A stretch of DNA of 64,000 nucleotides from Maribacter ulvicola. GTDB lineage: Bacteria > Bacteroidota > Bacteroidia > Flavobacteriales > Flavobacteriaceae. A program made the translations under genes and the position numbers. Numbering within the stretch: position 1 is the first letter of the stretch; each line of letters begins with the position of its first letter. The stretch is from the NCBI RefSeq assembly GCF_900155985.1, contig NZ_FTMA01000007.1:1-64000 (forward strand), written 5' to 3'. Positions 8,907 to 16,477 of this stretch are shown here, piece after piece. The notes under the pieces were generated by a model. That model saw only the letters and a list, made by a program, of their open reading frames with translations, did no database searches and was not told the DNA's origin.

Positions 8907-9379
8907 AAATATTTCATTTAAATATTAATGATTCCTTATTGCAATCGGTTAAAGAAATATCTAACCCATGGGCGTGCTATGTCCTTTATCAAAATACTCC
9001 TATTTCTAGATTAGGCGGTATAGATTCAAAAGGTATTTTATACATAGGTAAAGCAGATAATTTATATAATCGTGTAGCTTCACTACAAAAATCAGTGCTT
9101 AAGAATTGTAACAACAATTATAAAGTTAAAATAGGAGGACATCAATCTTTAAGTAAGAAAGTATTTAGAATTCAAAGATTCCTTGATGTTTCTAACATGA
9201 CAATTAAGATAGTTGTTTTACCAACTTATGAAAGCATATTGTATACAGAGAGCTACCTTTTAGAAGATTATGTGAACCAATTTGGAGAATTACCGCCGCT
9301 TAATGGACAATACGGTAATTATGAATTTAATGATGCTAAACAATATTTAGAAACACATAAAATTAAATTAGAGATTTAA
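8903..9379 (+). CDS. GIY-YIG-type protein, 158 aa
   Basis: The protein carries a degenerate GIY-YIG nuclease fold: CYVLY at 25-29 in place of GIY, LYIGK at 46-50 for YIG, arginine 57 in NLYNRV and a glutamate at 116 in YTESYLLEDY that fits the catalytic metal ligand. GIY-YIG proteins next to type I restriction genes are common in Bacteroidota, and this one overlaps the hsd remnant by four bases (ATGA), so it was once part of that operon. It could be an orphan nuclease that survived the deletion. Its role is not known. Confidence 0.7.
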   Translation: MKIFHLNINDSLLQSVKEISNPWACYVLYQNTPISRLGGIDSKGILYIGKADNLYNRVASLQKSVLKNCNNNYKVKIGGHQSLSKKVFRIQRFLDVSNMTIKIVVLPTYESILYTESYLLEDYVNQFGELPPLNGQYGNYEFNDAKQYLETHKIKLEI

Positions 9380-9448
9380 TTTCGCAAATGTATTAAGCTA
9401 AAAGAATATATAACTTAAAATAATAACCATCTTTTAACGCGAATTTTT

Positions 9449-10162
9449 ATGATTAGCTTAAAAATGGAAAACAAAGAAATCCCAGAAATAGAACTCTTTA
9501 CAGATGGCGGAGCAGACCCCAACCCCGGTAAAGGTGGATATGGGGTAATCCTCAGATATAAAGGAAGGCAGAAGGAATTCTTTGAAGGGTATGAGATTAC
9601 TACCAATAACCGCATGGAGCTTATGGCAGTAATTGTTGGTCTAGAAAAAATAAAGACAAAATCAAAAGTAACCGTGTATTCAGATTCTAAATATGTGGTA
9701 GATGGCATAGAAAAAGGTTGGGCAGAAAATTGGGAACGAAACAATTGGATCAGGAAGAAAGGCAATCTAGTACTCAATAAAGATTTGTGGGAGCGCTTGT
9801 TAGATGTTATAGATGAACATGAAGTAACATTTAATTGGGTGAAAGGGCATGCAGGTCATATAGAGAATGAACGTTGTGATGCTTTAGCCACTAAAGGTAT
9901 TAACGCTGAGAACAAAATTGAAGATGAAGGCTATTTGGAATACTTGAAGCATATAGATTGGTACCAAGAACAGAAAATAGAAAAAGTGGGTGATTTATGC
10001 AGAAAATGTAATACAGCCGTTATAAAAAAGACCCCAAAGAAAAGAAAGATAAAACCAGGGCAAAATTATTATTATGAGTATTATCTCTTTTGCCCAAATT
10101 GTAAAACCATGTATATGGTAGAAGTTGCAAAAAGAGAAGTTACAGATAACAAATTGTTTTAA
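9449..10162 (+). CDS. rnhA: Ribonuclease HI with C-terminal zinc ribbon
   Basis: Residues 12-150 form an RNase HI domain that cuts RNA in RNA/DNA hybrids. The catalytic acids are all present: D19 (FTDGGADPNPG), E57 (RMELMA), D79 (YSDSKYV) and D144 (NERCDALA). A C-terminal extension to 237 aa holds four cysteines in two CxxC pairs (C184/C187 and C215/C218), a zinc-ribbon pattern not seen in E. coli RNase HI. The start could also be the ATG at 9464. The gene abuts the exonuclease/helicase remnant (ATG at 10162 overlaps its stop), suggesting a shared nucleic-acid processing job once. Confidence 0.88.
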   Translation: MISLKMENKEIPEIELFTDGGADPNPGKGGYGVILRYKGRQKEFFEGYEITTNNRMELMAVIVGLEKIKTKSKVTVYSDSKYVVDGIEKGWAENWERNNWIRKKGNLVLNKDLWERLLDVIDEHEVTFNWVKGHAGHIENERCDALATKGINAENKIEDEGYLEYLKHIDWYQEQKIEKVGDLCRKCNTAVIKKTPKKRKIKPGQNYYYEYYLFCPNCKTMYMVEVAKREVTDNKLF

Positions 10163-10840
10163 TGCAGAATATTCTCTTTTTAGATATAGAAACCAATCCT
10201 AAAAGTAAAAGCGTTGATTACGGTGCAGTATTCAATGGTAAAGAATTACATGAAAGGAATACTGGTAAACTTGAGCAATGGATAAAAGAGGCAAAATACA
10301 TTTGTGGTCATAATATCATAAAGCACGATATCCCTGAACTTAAAAAAACTTAGGAAATTCAATTTTTGAGAATAAGAAATATGTAGATACCCTACTATGG
10401 TCACCGTTACTTTTTGTAAAACGTCCTAATCACAAACTCACCAAAGGCTACAGGATTGTAAATCCTTCAGAAGTAAACAATCCACTTTCGGACTGTAAGT
10501 TAACCGAGGATTATTTGATAAAAGAATGTAACAGATTTAATGCTTTAAGTAGTTCGGAGAAGAGCGTTTATTATTCGCTTTTAAAAAATCTACCTACGTT
10601 TAATTCTTTTTTTGACTTGGTTGGTTTTAATAGCGACAATGCAGAGGTAACCAGTGTAAAAAAAAATATTAGGAGAGACTATTTGTTCTAATATCGATTT
10701 AGAAAATTATATACAAAACAACCCAATTGATTTATCATATGTGTTTACATTGTTAAAATTAGGCGATAAAGACGCTGTATTACCACCATGGGTTCAACAC
10801 GAGTTTCCAGAGACGGAACAAATTCTTGATCAAATCTGAC
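10162..10840 (+). pseudogene. Frameshifted N-terminal remnant of a DEDD exonuclease / helicase protein
   Basis: The start encodes FLDIETN, the first motif of a DnaQ-like 3'-5' exonuclease fold, followed by CGHNIIKHDIPELKK. The frame is lost in an A7 run near 10342-10348, where one more A would let it continue (GNSIFENKKYVDTLLWSP). It shifts again in an A9 run near 10660 and ends with VLPPWVQHEFPETEQIL at 10840. This layout resembles the N-terminus of large RecQ-like helicases of Bacteroidota; the helicase body is absent. It is therefore a truncated pseudogene. The helicase assignment is from memory of the family and is less certain than the exonuclease motif. Confidence 0.65.
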
Positions 10841-10947
10841 ATAAACAACAATTATTTATCGAATTTAGAGGTGTCCTAAAAAGAGGAAGGCTACAATAGC
10901 ACTTGATATTAAATGGTTAAAAGCCAGCCAGTCTATTCATCTTTAAT

Positions 10948-11244
10948 TTATTTTCTGTATTTAATAAATATTGAAATCAGCAAACCCACACCAACCACCA
11001 CATCAACTATATTCCATAATTCCCTACCCAAAGCAATTTTATAAAAGGGCTGAAAGAGTAGGGCAAGCGCTATATAAATAAATACCTGCTCGCTCTTCTC
11101 TACTTGATTAGCCTTGTACGCTAAATAACCAAAACCTGCGAATGCTAGAAAGCGTACAAATTCGTAGTAGCCATAAGGCATGTCTAATAGGCATAGGAAG
11201 AAGAGGATTGCTAGGATTGATTTGATGAGAATTATAACCTTCAT
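10948..11244 (-). CDS. Small integral membrane protein, DUF6804-like
   Basis: The 98-aa protein has four hydrophobic helices (about residues 4-22, 28-44, 52-68 and 77-93) with DMPYGYYEFVRF near the start, a pattern I associate with the DUF6804 family of small Bacteroidota membrane proteins. Function is unknown. A palindrome copy (11314-11327) sits 70 bp upstream of its start, so it may share control with the divergent operon. Confidence 0.7.
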   Translation of the reverse strand: MKVIILIKSILAILFFLCLLDMPYGYYEFVRFLAFAGFGYLAYKANQVEKSEQVFIYIALALLFQPFYKIALGRELWNIVDVVVGVGLLISIFIKYRK

Positions 11245-11313
11245 TCTTATTTTTTGAGTTAGTGTTTTTGATTTATAGAAATACTAAAGTCAATATTATA
11301 TTTCAATAACTAT

Positions 11314-11327
11314 TGCGGATTCCCGTA
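11314..11327. promoter_or_regulatory. Palindrome variant TGCGGATTCCCGTA, copy 3
   Basis: This is the least symmetric copy of the motif. It lies between the divergent small membrane protein gene (start 11244) and the plus-strand operon (start 11499). Confidence 0.4.
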
Positions 11328-11426
11328 ATGCACCTATTTATTTTGCTTTTTTATAAAGCACAATTGAAGATTTAGCCAATATCTGTGGTAGTAATTCATC
11401 GATTAAAATAAAAAATATGCCCCCTT

Positions 11427-11440
11427 TACGGAATCCCGTA
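11427..11440. promoter_or_regulatory. Palindrome TACGGAATCCCGTA, copy 4, ahead of the large operon
   Basis: The site lies 58 bp upstream of the operon's first ATG. A weak -7 box candidate (TACATTTA, 11463-11470) and an AAAGGA ribosome site (about 11484) follow, so a regulator bound here would be placed to control the promoter. No regulator gene is in the operon itself. Confidence 0.45.
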
Positions 11441-11498
11441 AACATAAACTATTAGGTCGTTTTACATTTAGCACTCAATTACTAAAGGAAACTTCTTA

Positions 11499-13004
11499 AT
11501 GAGAAAGACTTTATTACAATGTAGTGTTATAACTATTCTATTAGTGGTCTTCTGTTCTTGTGAAAGATCAGATCGCAGAGTGACTAAGGCAGAGCAGACC
11601 GTGGCGATAGATACAATAGCTAATTTAGAAACACCTGAATCTACCATTGCAGAGCAAAAAGCCTTAAAGGTTAAGTTGTACATAGAAAATTCAGGGAGTA
11701 TGTTCGGCTATGTAAATGGAGGAACACAATTGAAAAATATGCTTCAGAATTTACTGGTTGATTTGAAACACAAGTATGATGAAGACAACATAGAACTTTA
11801 TTTTGTTGCATCTAAAATTTATGCCAATCCCATAAAGACTGATGTTGTTGGTTTTGCTAATAAATTAGATATTTCTTCAATTCAAAAAGCAGGAACAAAG
11901 AGAGAGCGTGCTACTAGTGACTTGAATGATATTTTTAGACAAATTACAAACGAGATAGAAGATAATAGTATCTCTATTTTGTTATCTGACTTTATTTACT
12001 CCGTAAATGAAAGTGGAGAAGGTTCTACTGTAAATCGCTTGGGAGAGGCAAAAGCATTAACTAAAGATGTTTTTTTAACAGCTGATAAAAAAGGACAGAA
12101 ACTTACCACCAATGTTTATCAGTTTGTGAGCGATTTTGATGGAAAGTATTATGATTTTAATGATGAAGGAAAAAAATTTAAAGGGCAAAGGCCCTATTAT
12201 TTAGCAGTTATTGGTGAGCAGAGTACTATTAAGCAATTCACTAATCAAATGACTAATCAAATTGGACTAAAATTTCCCAATTACAAAGGCTATTCGAATG
12301 AATATTTGCTTACTGCAGAAGATTTTAAAGTTGAAGATTATACTGTGCTTAGCTCTACGTATAATGTTGGGAGAATTAAGCCAGTTAGAGGTAGTGAAGT
12401 TAATGGTCAGGTAAGAAAAATTGAAGTGGAAGATAGTGGCAGAGGTGATGTTACTTTTCAAATGGCAATTGCTGTCGATTTATCATCACTTGCTGTAACC
12501 AATAATTACATCACCAATATTGAAAATTATGAACTGGAGAATGATGATTATACACTATTTGAAATTGGACAAATAGAGGATGAAAATATAGTGTTTATTA
12601 ATGGAGAGAAGCAGCCCATTTCTAAAACAGATTTAAACCATATGGCATTTAATGCTACACATGCTTTTATATTTCAATCGACCAACCCCAATAGTGGAAA
12701 TCTAAGTTTTCGACTTAAAAATAATATTCCAAAATGGGTTAATGAGTCTAGTCTATTAGATGATATCGATTTAACTATTAATACAAATAAGCAAAACAAA
12801 ACTTTTGGTCTTGAATACCTAATAAACGGTATCTCAGAAGCTTATTTACAAGCCACTAAAAAAGTAAGCTATTTCGATATAGACATTACGATAGAAAAAC
12901 CTAAATCAAGTTCCTTTTTAGGTACGGCATTTGGAATTCTCTTTGTCTTATTACTTATCTCATTAATTGTAATTATGATTTTAAAACAAAAAACCAGAAA
13001 ATAA
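11499..13004 (+). CDS. Membrane-anchored von Willebrand A-like protein of the tubulin/motor operon
   Basis: The 501-aa protein starts with a signal sequence ending in FCSC (C21), a possible though weak lipobox. Residues 57-200 look like a von Willebrand A fold: a MIDAS-like IENSGSM (62-68), a later threonine in RATSDLNDIF and a core strand ISILLSDFIYSV. The middle is beta-rich. A single C-terminal helix (about 475-495) followed by KQKTRK puts most of the protein in the periplasm with a short cytoplasmic tail. vWA domains bind partner proteins through a metal ion. It is the first gene of the operon and overlaps the next by one base (TAATG). Confidence 0.75.
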   Translation: MRKTLLQCSVITILLVVFCSCERSDRRVTKAEQTVAIDTIANLETPESTIAEQKALKVKLYIENSGSMFGYVNGGTQLKNMLQNLLVDLKHKYDEDNIELYFVASKIYANPIKTDVVGFANKLDISSIQKAGTKRERATSDLNDIFRQITNEIEDNSISILLSDFIYSVNESGEGSTVNRLGEAKALTKDVFLTADKKGQKLTTNVYQFVSDFDGKYYDFNDEGKKFKGQRPYYLAVIGEQSTIKQFTNQMTNQIGLKFPNYKGYSNEYLLTAEDFKVEDYTVLSSTYNVGRIKPVRGSEVNGQVRKIEVEDSGRGDVTFQMAIAVDLSSLAVTNNYITNIENYELENDDYTLFEIGQIEDENIVFINGEKQPISKTDLNHMAFNATHAFIFQSTNPNSGNLSFRLKNNIPKWVNESSLLDDIDLTINTNKQNKTFGLEYLINGISEAYLQATKKVSYFDIDITIEKPKSSSFLGTAFGILFVLLLISLIVIMILKQKTRK

Positions 13005-13408
13005 TGTCAGAACAAATTGCTGTCCTTTACGAACTTGGAAATTTCAATTATCTAGGTCCCTTTTCAGACCTTATGTTTGAAAATAACTTTTACACAGTTG
13101 TTGCTTTATATACGCTACCTATGGTGTTGGTATGCACTTTTTTGTACTATTATGTATTTGATAGACCTAAAACCAGTAAGCTTTGGGTATGGTCATTATG
13201 GTTGTTGACTATAGGGATTATAGCTTTTGTTATTGCTTATGTAACCGTAGAGAATAGTTTTTACGAAGTAGGTCAACTACCTAAAGATTATACAGTAGAA
13301 AATCTCATTTTTTCAGCTACCAATATGGTATACGCTTGTATCATAATGTTTTTGTTTTCTCTATTGATAAAATGGAAAAGCACTAATTCATCTCATGTAC
13401 CTTTTTAA
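13004..13408 (+). CDS. Three-helix membrane protein of the tubulin/motor operon
   Basis: The 134-aa protein has hydrophobic helices at about 30-51, 60-81 and 101-123 and no motif I recognise. Its ATG overlaps the stop of the vWA gene and the tubulin-like gene follows after 10 bp, so it is translated as part of the same machine. It may bridge the periplasmic vWA protein and the cytoplasmic tubulin-like protein; that is inference from order and topology. Confidence 0.65.
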   Translation: MSEQIAVLYELGNFNYLGPFSDLMFENNFYTVVALYTLPMVLVCTFLYYYVFDRPKTSKLWVWSLWLLTIGIIAFVIAYVTVENSFYEVGQLPKDYTVENLIFSATNMVYACIIMFLFSLLIKWKSTNSSHVPF

Positions 13409-13418
13409 ATAAAAAAAT

Positions 13419-14813
13419 ATGTCCAAATTATACGTTTTCGGAATAGGAGGTACTGGTGCGAGAGTACTTAAATCCCTTAGTTTTTTATTGGCATCTGGTG
13501 TTGCCTGTAAAAGTGATTCAATAGTTCCAATAATAATTGATCCAGATTCTGCCAATGGTGATCTAAGTAAGACTACCAATATCTTAAGGCATTATCAAAA
13601 AATAAGAAAAGAATTAAGTTTTGATACTTCATCGAAAAATGAATTCTTTAAAACCCCAATCGAAAGCTTAAGCCCAAATTTCAGTATTAAGGTTCAAAAT
13701 TCTAATAAACGATTTAAAGAGTTTATAGACTATGGTACTTTAGATAGTAAAAACAAGGCTTTGATTTCGCTTCTTTTTAGTGAGAAGAACTTGAATGCAG
13801 ATATGGAGGTCGGGTTTAAGGGTAACCCTAATATGGGTAGCGTAGTGTTAAATCAGTTTAATCAATCAGATGATTTTAAGGCTTTCGCAAGTAGCTTTGC
13901 CCAGGGTGATAAAATATTCATTATCTCTTCTATTTTTGGGGGTACGGGAGCTTCTGGTTTCCCACTACTACTTAAAAATATACGCTCTGCAGATTCGTCA
14001 TTAGATAATTTTTCATTGTTGCAAAATGCGCAAATTGGAGCCATATCCGTACTACCATATTTTGGTGTTAAGAAAGATGAGGGTAGTGATATTGAGAAAT
14101 CTACATTCGTATCTAAAACAAAAGCTGCACTTAGGTACTATCAACATGGTGTTAACGACAGTGTAAATGCAATGTATTACATAGGTGATGATGTTAATAA
14201 GGATTATGAAAATAATGAAGGTAGTACAGCTCAAAAAAACGATGCGCATTTTATAGAATTAGCTTCTGCATTGGCAATTTTAAATTTTGCAAATACTTCT
14301 GAGAGTGATGAGAATCAAGTAAAAGAATTTGGAATTGAGAATGATGTCAATAGCATAACATTCAATCATTTAAACGATAAGACAAAGTTTACAATTTATA
14401 AGCCGCTAACGCAATATTATCTTTTTCATTTATACACTAAAACTAAGTTAAGAGGCAAGTTGGATATGAATTTTGCGGCTAACATTGGTATAAATTCTAA
14501 TTTCTTAGCAGAAGACTTTTACTCCACTTTAAGAGGTTTTAATGATGCTTATTGGCAGTGGCTAGTACAGATGTCAAAAAACGAGAGAGGTTTTAATCCA
14601 TTTACACTAGAAGAAAGCAATGAAAATGTTTTGGATAGTATAAAGGGGATTCAATTAAAAAATGGCGGATTTCTGCAAGGAACAAGTAACTATGAACGCT
14701 TTACTGAAAAGCTGAATAAAACCTCTAAGCAAATTAATAAGTCTGTGAATATTGAAAATCGGTTTGTTGAAAATTTCTACTTGGCAACTGAAAATTTAGT
14801 TAAAGAAAAATAG
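13419..14813 (+). CDS. Tubulin/FtsZ-fold protein (divergent)
   Basis: The 464-aa protein opens with a nucleotide-binding strand-loop GIGGTGARVLKSL (8-20) and has the tubulin signature loop FGGTGASG at 173-180, matching the GGGTG[ST]G motif that binds GTP phosphates in FtsZ, TubZ and tubulin. Acidic IIIDPDSANGD (39-48) follows the second strand as in these families. It is not FtsZ: the sequence is otherwise unlike it and the context is different. It probably binds a nucleotide and may form filaments or ring-like assemblies in the cytoplasm. It lies between membrane protein genes and the actin-fold gene, so both cytoskeletal folds are made together. Confidence 0.75.
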   Translation: MSKLYVFGIGGTGARVLKSLSFLLASGVACKSDSIVPIIIDPDSANGDLSKTTNILRHYQKIRKELSFDTSSKNEFFKTPIESLSPNFSIKVQNSNKRFKEFIDYGTLDSKNKALISLLFSEKNLNADMEVGFKGNPNMGSVVLNQFNQSDDFKAFASSFAQGDKIFIISSIFGGTGASGFPLLLKNIRSADSSLDNFSLLQNAQIGAISVLPYFGVKKDEGSDIEKSTFVSKTKAALRYYQHGVNDSVNAMYYIGDDVNKDYENNEGSTAQKNDAHFIELASALAILNFANTSESDENQVKEFGIENDVNSITFNHLNDKTKFTIYKPLTQYYLFHLYTKTKLRGKLDMNFAANIGINSNFLAEDFYSTLRGFNDAYWQWLVQMSKNERGFNPFTLEESNENVLDSIKGIQLKNGGFLQGTSNYERFTEKLNKTSKQINKSVNIENRFVENFYLATENLVKEK

Positions 14814-14817
14814 CAAC

Positions 14818-16383
14818 ATGGCAAAAGTATTTAGATTTCATGACGGTAATGATTTATATGATTGGCAAGATTCCAATCCGTTAAATGATAAGGCTATTGC
14901 AGCTATAGTGGATCCTAATGGTGAGCACTCTTCAAGGGAAATAACATCTATACCTAGTCCGTTTGCAAGAATTGATTTGGTAAGAACGGCTTTTAATGTT
15001 GTATCTAAAATGGGTCCAGAAGGAGATAGTATTCATCATAAAATGGTATCTGATGCCTTAGATATTGGACAGATTTTCTTCAATTATGAAAAGTTCAAAG
15101 ATAAAATTGAAATAATAAGTTGGAATCCAAGAAACGACCTTGAAGCATTGTTAAACAATGGTAACCCTAGTCATAAATTACTAGGTGAAAGCTTAAGATT
15201 ATATTACGTGCAAGATGCTGACAACTATAATTTTAGCTATGATAGTAAACTCTATCTTATTAACTATAAAGACGGTCAAAACCCTATTAATATTATAGGC
15301 GGTACGTCACCAGCTTCTTTATTTTTTACATCAGCCAATACCTACAACTTAGATTTTGGTGATGGATCTGATATCTTTTTAGATGATGAGTATTTACCAT
15401 TGCAAAAGAGGGATCCGGAGTATATTAAATATCTATATGCTCTAAAAGAAAGTATACCGAATTTCAGCTCTAAATTTAACGAAGTTGATGAGTATTTATC
15501 TATGATATTTCCGTTATTAACGCCAGAGTTAAGAACTTCAATAAAGAATGAAACAGTTAGTTTTTATAATTCATTATCAGATTTAAATATAGATGGCGGT
15601 GGCGAAGTTGTTGAAATTTTAAACACGCCTCTAAAGAAAGGAAAGGATAAAAGGGATAAAATAAAGGAGAGCAATTTTGTAATTGAACCGATTAATAATG
15701 TTGATCAAGAATTATTGCCTTTGGTGCTACCTAACGATAATTTTTCTGGTCAGTTAATGTATGTTACCGATTTTTGGAAAAATACAGATAAGACACCACA
15801 TTATGACGCTACTCCTATCAGTGAACGTATTTTACCCTTTGATGGAAATAAGTTTCCTTACTTAACAATTAGTGATTTATTAGAGCCTGTTATCATAAGA
15901 ACTGAATACCCTATAGATGGTTTTTATTTTGATAAGGCTAATTTCAATGGAGATAAGAGTTTTCTTCTTCCCTTGAAGCCTTTGTTCTTTAAATATTTCT
16001 CAACGGACTTTTTATCTAGTGTTATCAATAGCGAACGAGTTTTTGAATTAAAATCGTTACCAGCAGGTAGTGTAGAGGCTATACTTAGGGTGCCGGTAAA
16101 AAACGGGAATCATATCACTTTTAAAAGAATTTATTACAATCCTGTCAATCAGTCGCACAAACCAGAATTTAGTGAATTGGATAATAAAGGCGCTGTAATT
16201 GAAAATAGAATCAATATAGCAATTACTCCTTTTTACGAATTTCCAGAATCTATTCAACCAGCATATAATATAGCCTATTATGATGCTGATAGAATTCCTC
16301 TTTTAGAAGGTAATGTTTTTGATTATGAATATTACAGTTCTAAAAATGATTTAATACGAAACGTAGAGCCGGTTAGAAGGTAA
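14818..16383 (+). CDS. N-terminal part of a split gene; unknown beta-rich region
   Basis: This 521-aa frame follows the tubulin-like gene by 4 bp. I recognise no family; it is soluble, without signal peptide, rich in aromatic and acidic residues and probably beta-rich. It stops only because a 70-bp tandem duplication (16303-16442) shifts the frame: the last residues after V519 (RR, then TAA) come from the second copy. With one copy removed, the frame runs on through QRRFKKEENVN into the Hsp70/actin-fold ORF at 16478, giving a single 1116-aa protein. As sequenced, it would make a truncated product lacking the ATPase. Confidence 0.8.
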   Translation: MAKVFRFHDGNDLYDWQDSNPLNDKAIAAIVDPNGEHSSREITSIPSPFARIDLVRTAFNVVSKMGPEGDSIHHKMVSDALDIGQIFFNYEKFKDKIEIISWNPRNDLEALLNNGNPSHKLLGESLRLYYVQDADNYNFSYDSKLYLINYKDGQNPINIIGGTSPASLFFTSANTYNLDFGDGSDIFLDDEYLPLQKRDPEYIKYLYALKESIPNFSSKFNEVDEYLSMIFPLLTPELRTSIKNETVSFYNSLSDLNIDGGGEVVEILNTPLKKGKDKRDKIKESNFVIEPINNVDQELLPLVLPNDNFSGQLMYVTDFWKNTDKTPHYDATPISERILPFDGNKFPYLTISDLLEPVIIRTEYPIDGFYFDKANFNGDKSFLLPLKPLFFKYFSTDFLSSVINSERVFELKSLPAGSVEAILRVPVKNGNHITFKRIYYNPVNQSHKPEFSELDNKGAVIENRINIAITPFYEFPESIQPAYNIAYYDADRIPLLEGNVFDYEYYSSKNDLIRNVEPVRR

Positions 16384-16442
16384 TGTTTTTGATTATGAAT
16401 ATTACAGTTCTAAAAATGATTTAATACGAAACGTAGAGCCGG
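16303..16442 (+). repeat. Exact 70-bp tandem duplication causing a frameshift
   Basis: Copy one is 16303-16372 and copy two 16373-16442, identical at all 70 positions. Seventy is not a multiple of three, so the duplication breaks the reading frame. It begins TTAGAAGGTAATG and ends GTAGAGCCGG. The ATG at 16383 that overlaps the stop opens only a 13-codon dead end. Confidence 0.97.
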
Positions 16443-16477
16443 TACAAAGGAGATTTAAGAAGGAAGAGAATGTTAAT

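Noticed and set aside
13419..14813. FtsZ cell-division gene
   Set aside because: It has the tubulin signature loop but lacks other FtsZ hallmarks and the division gene neighbourhood.
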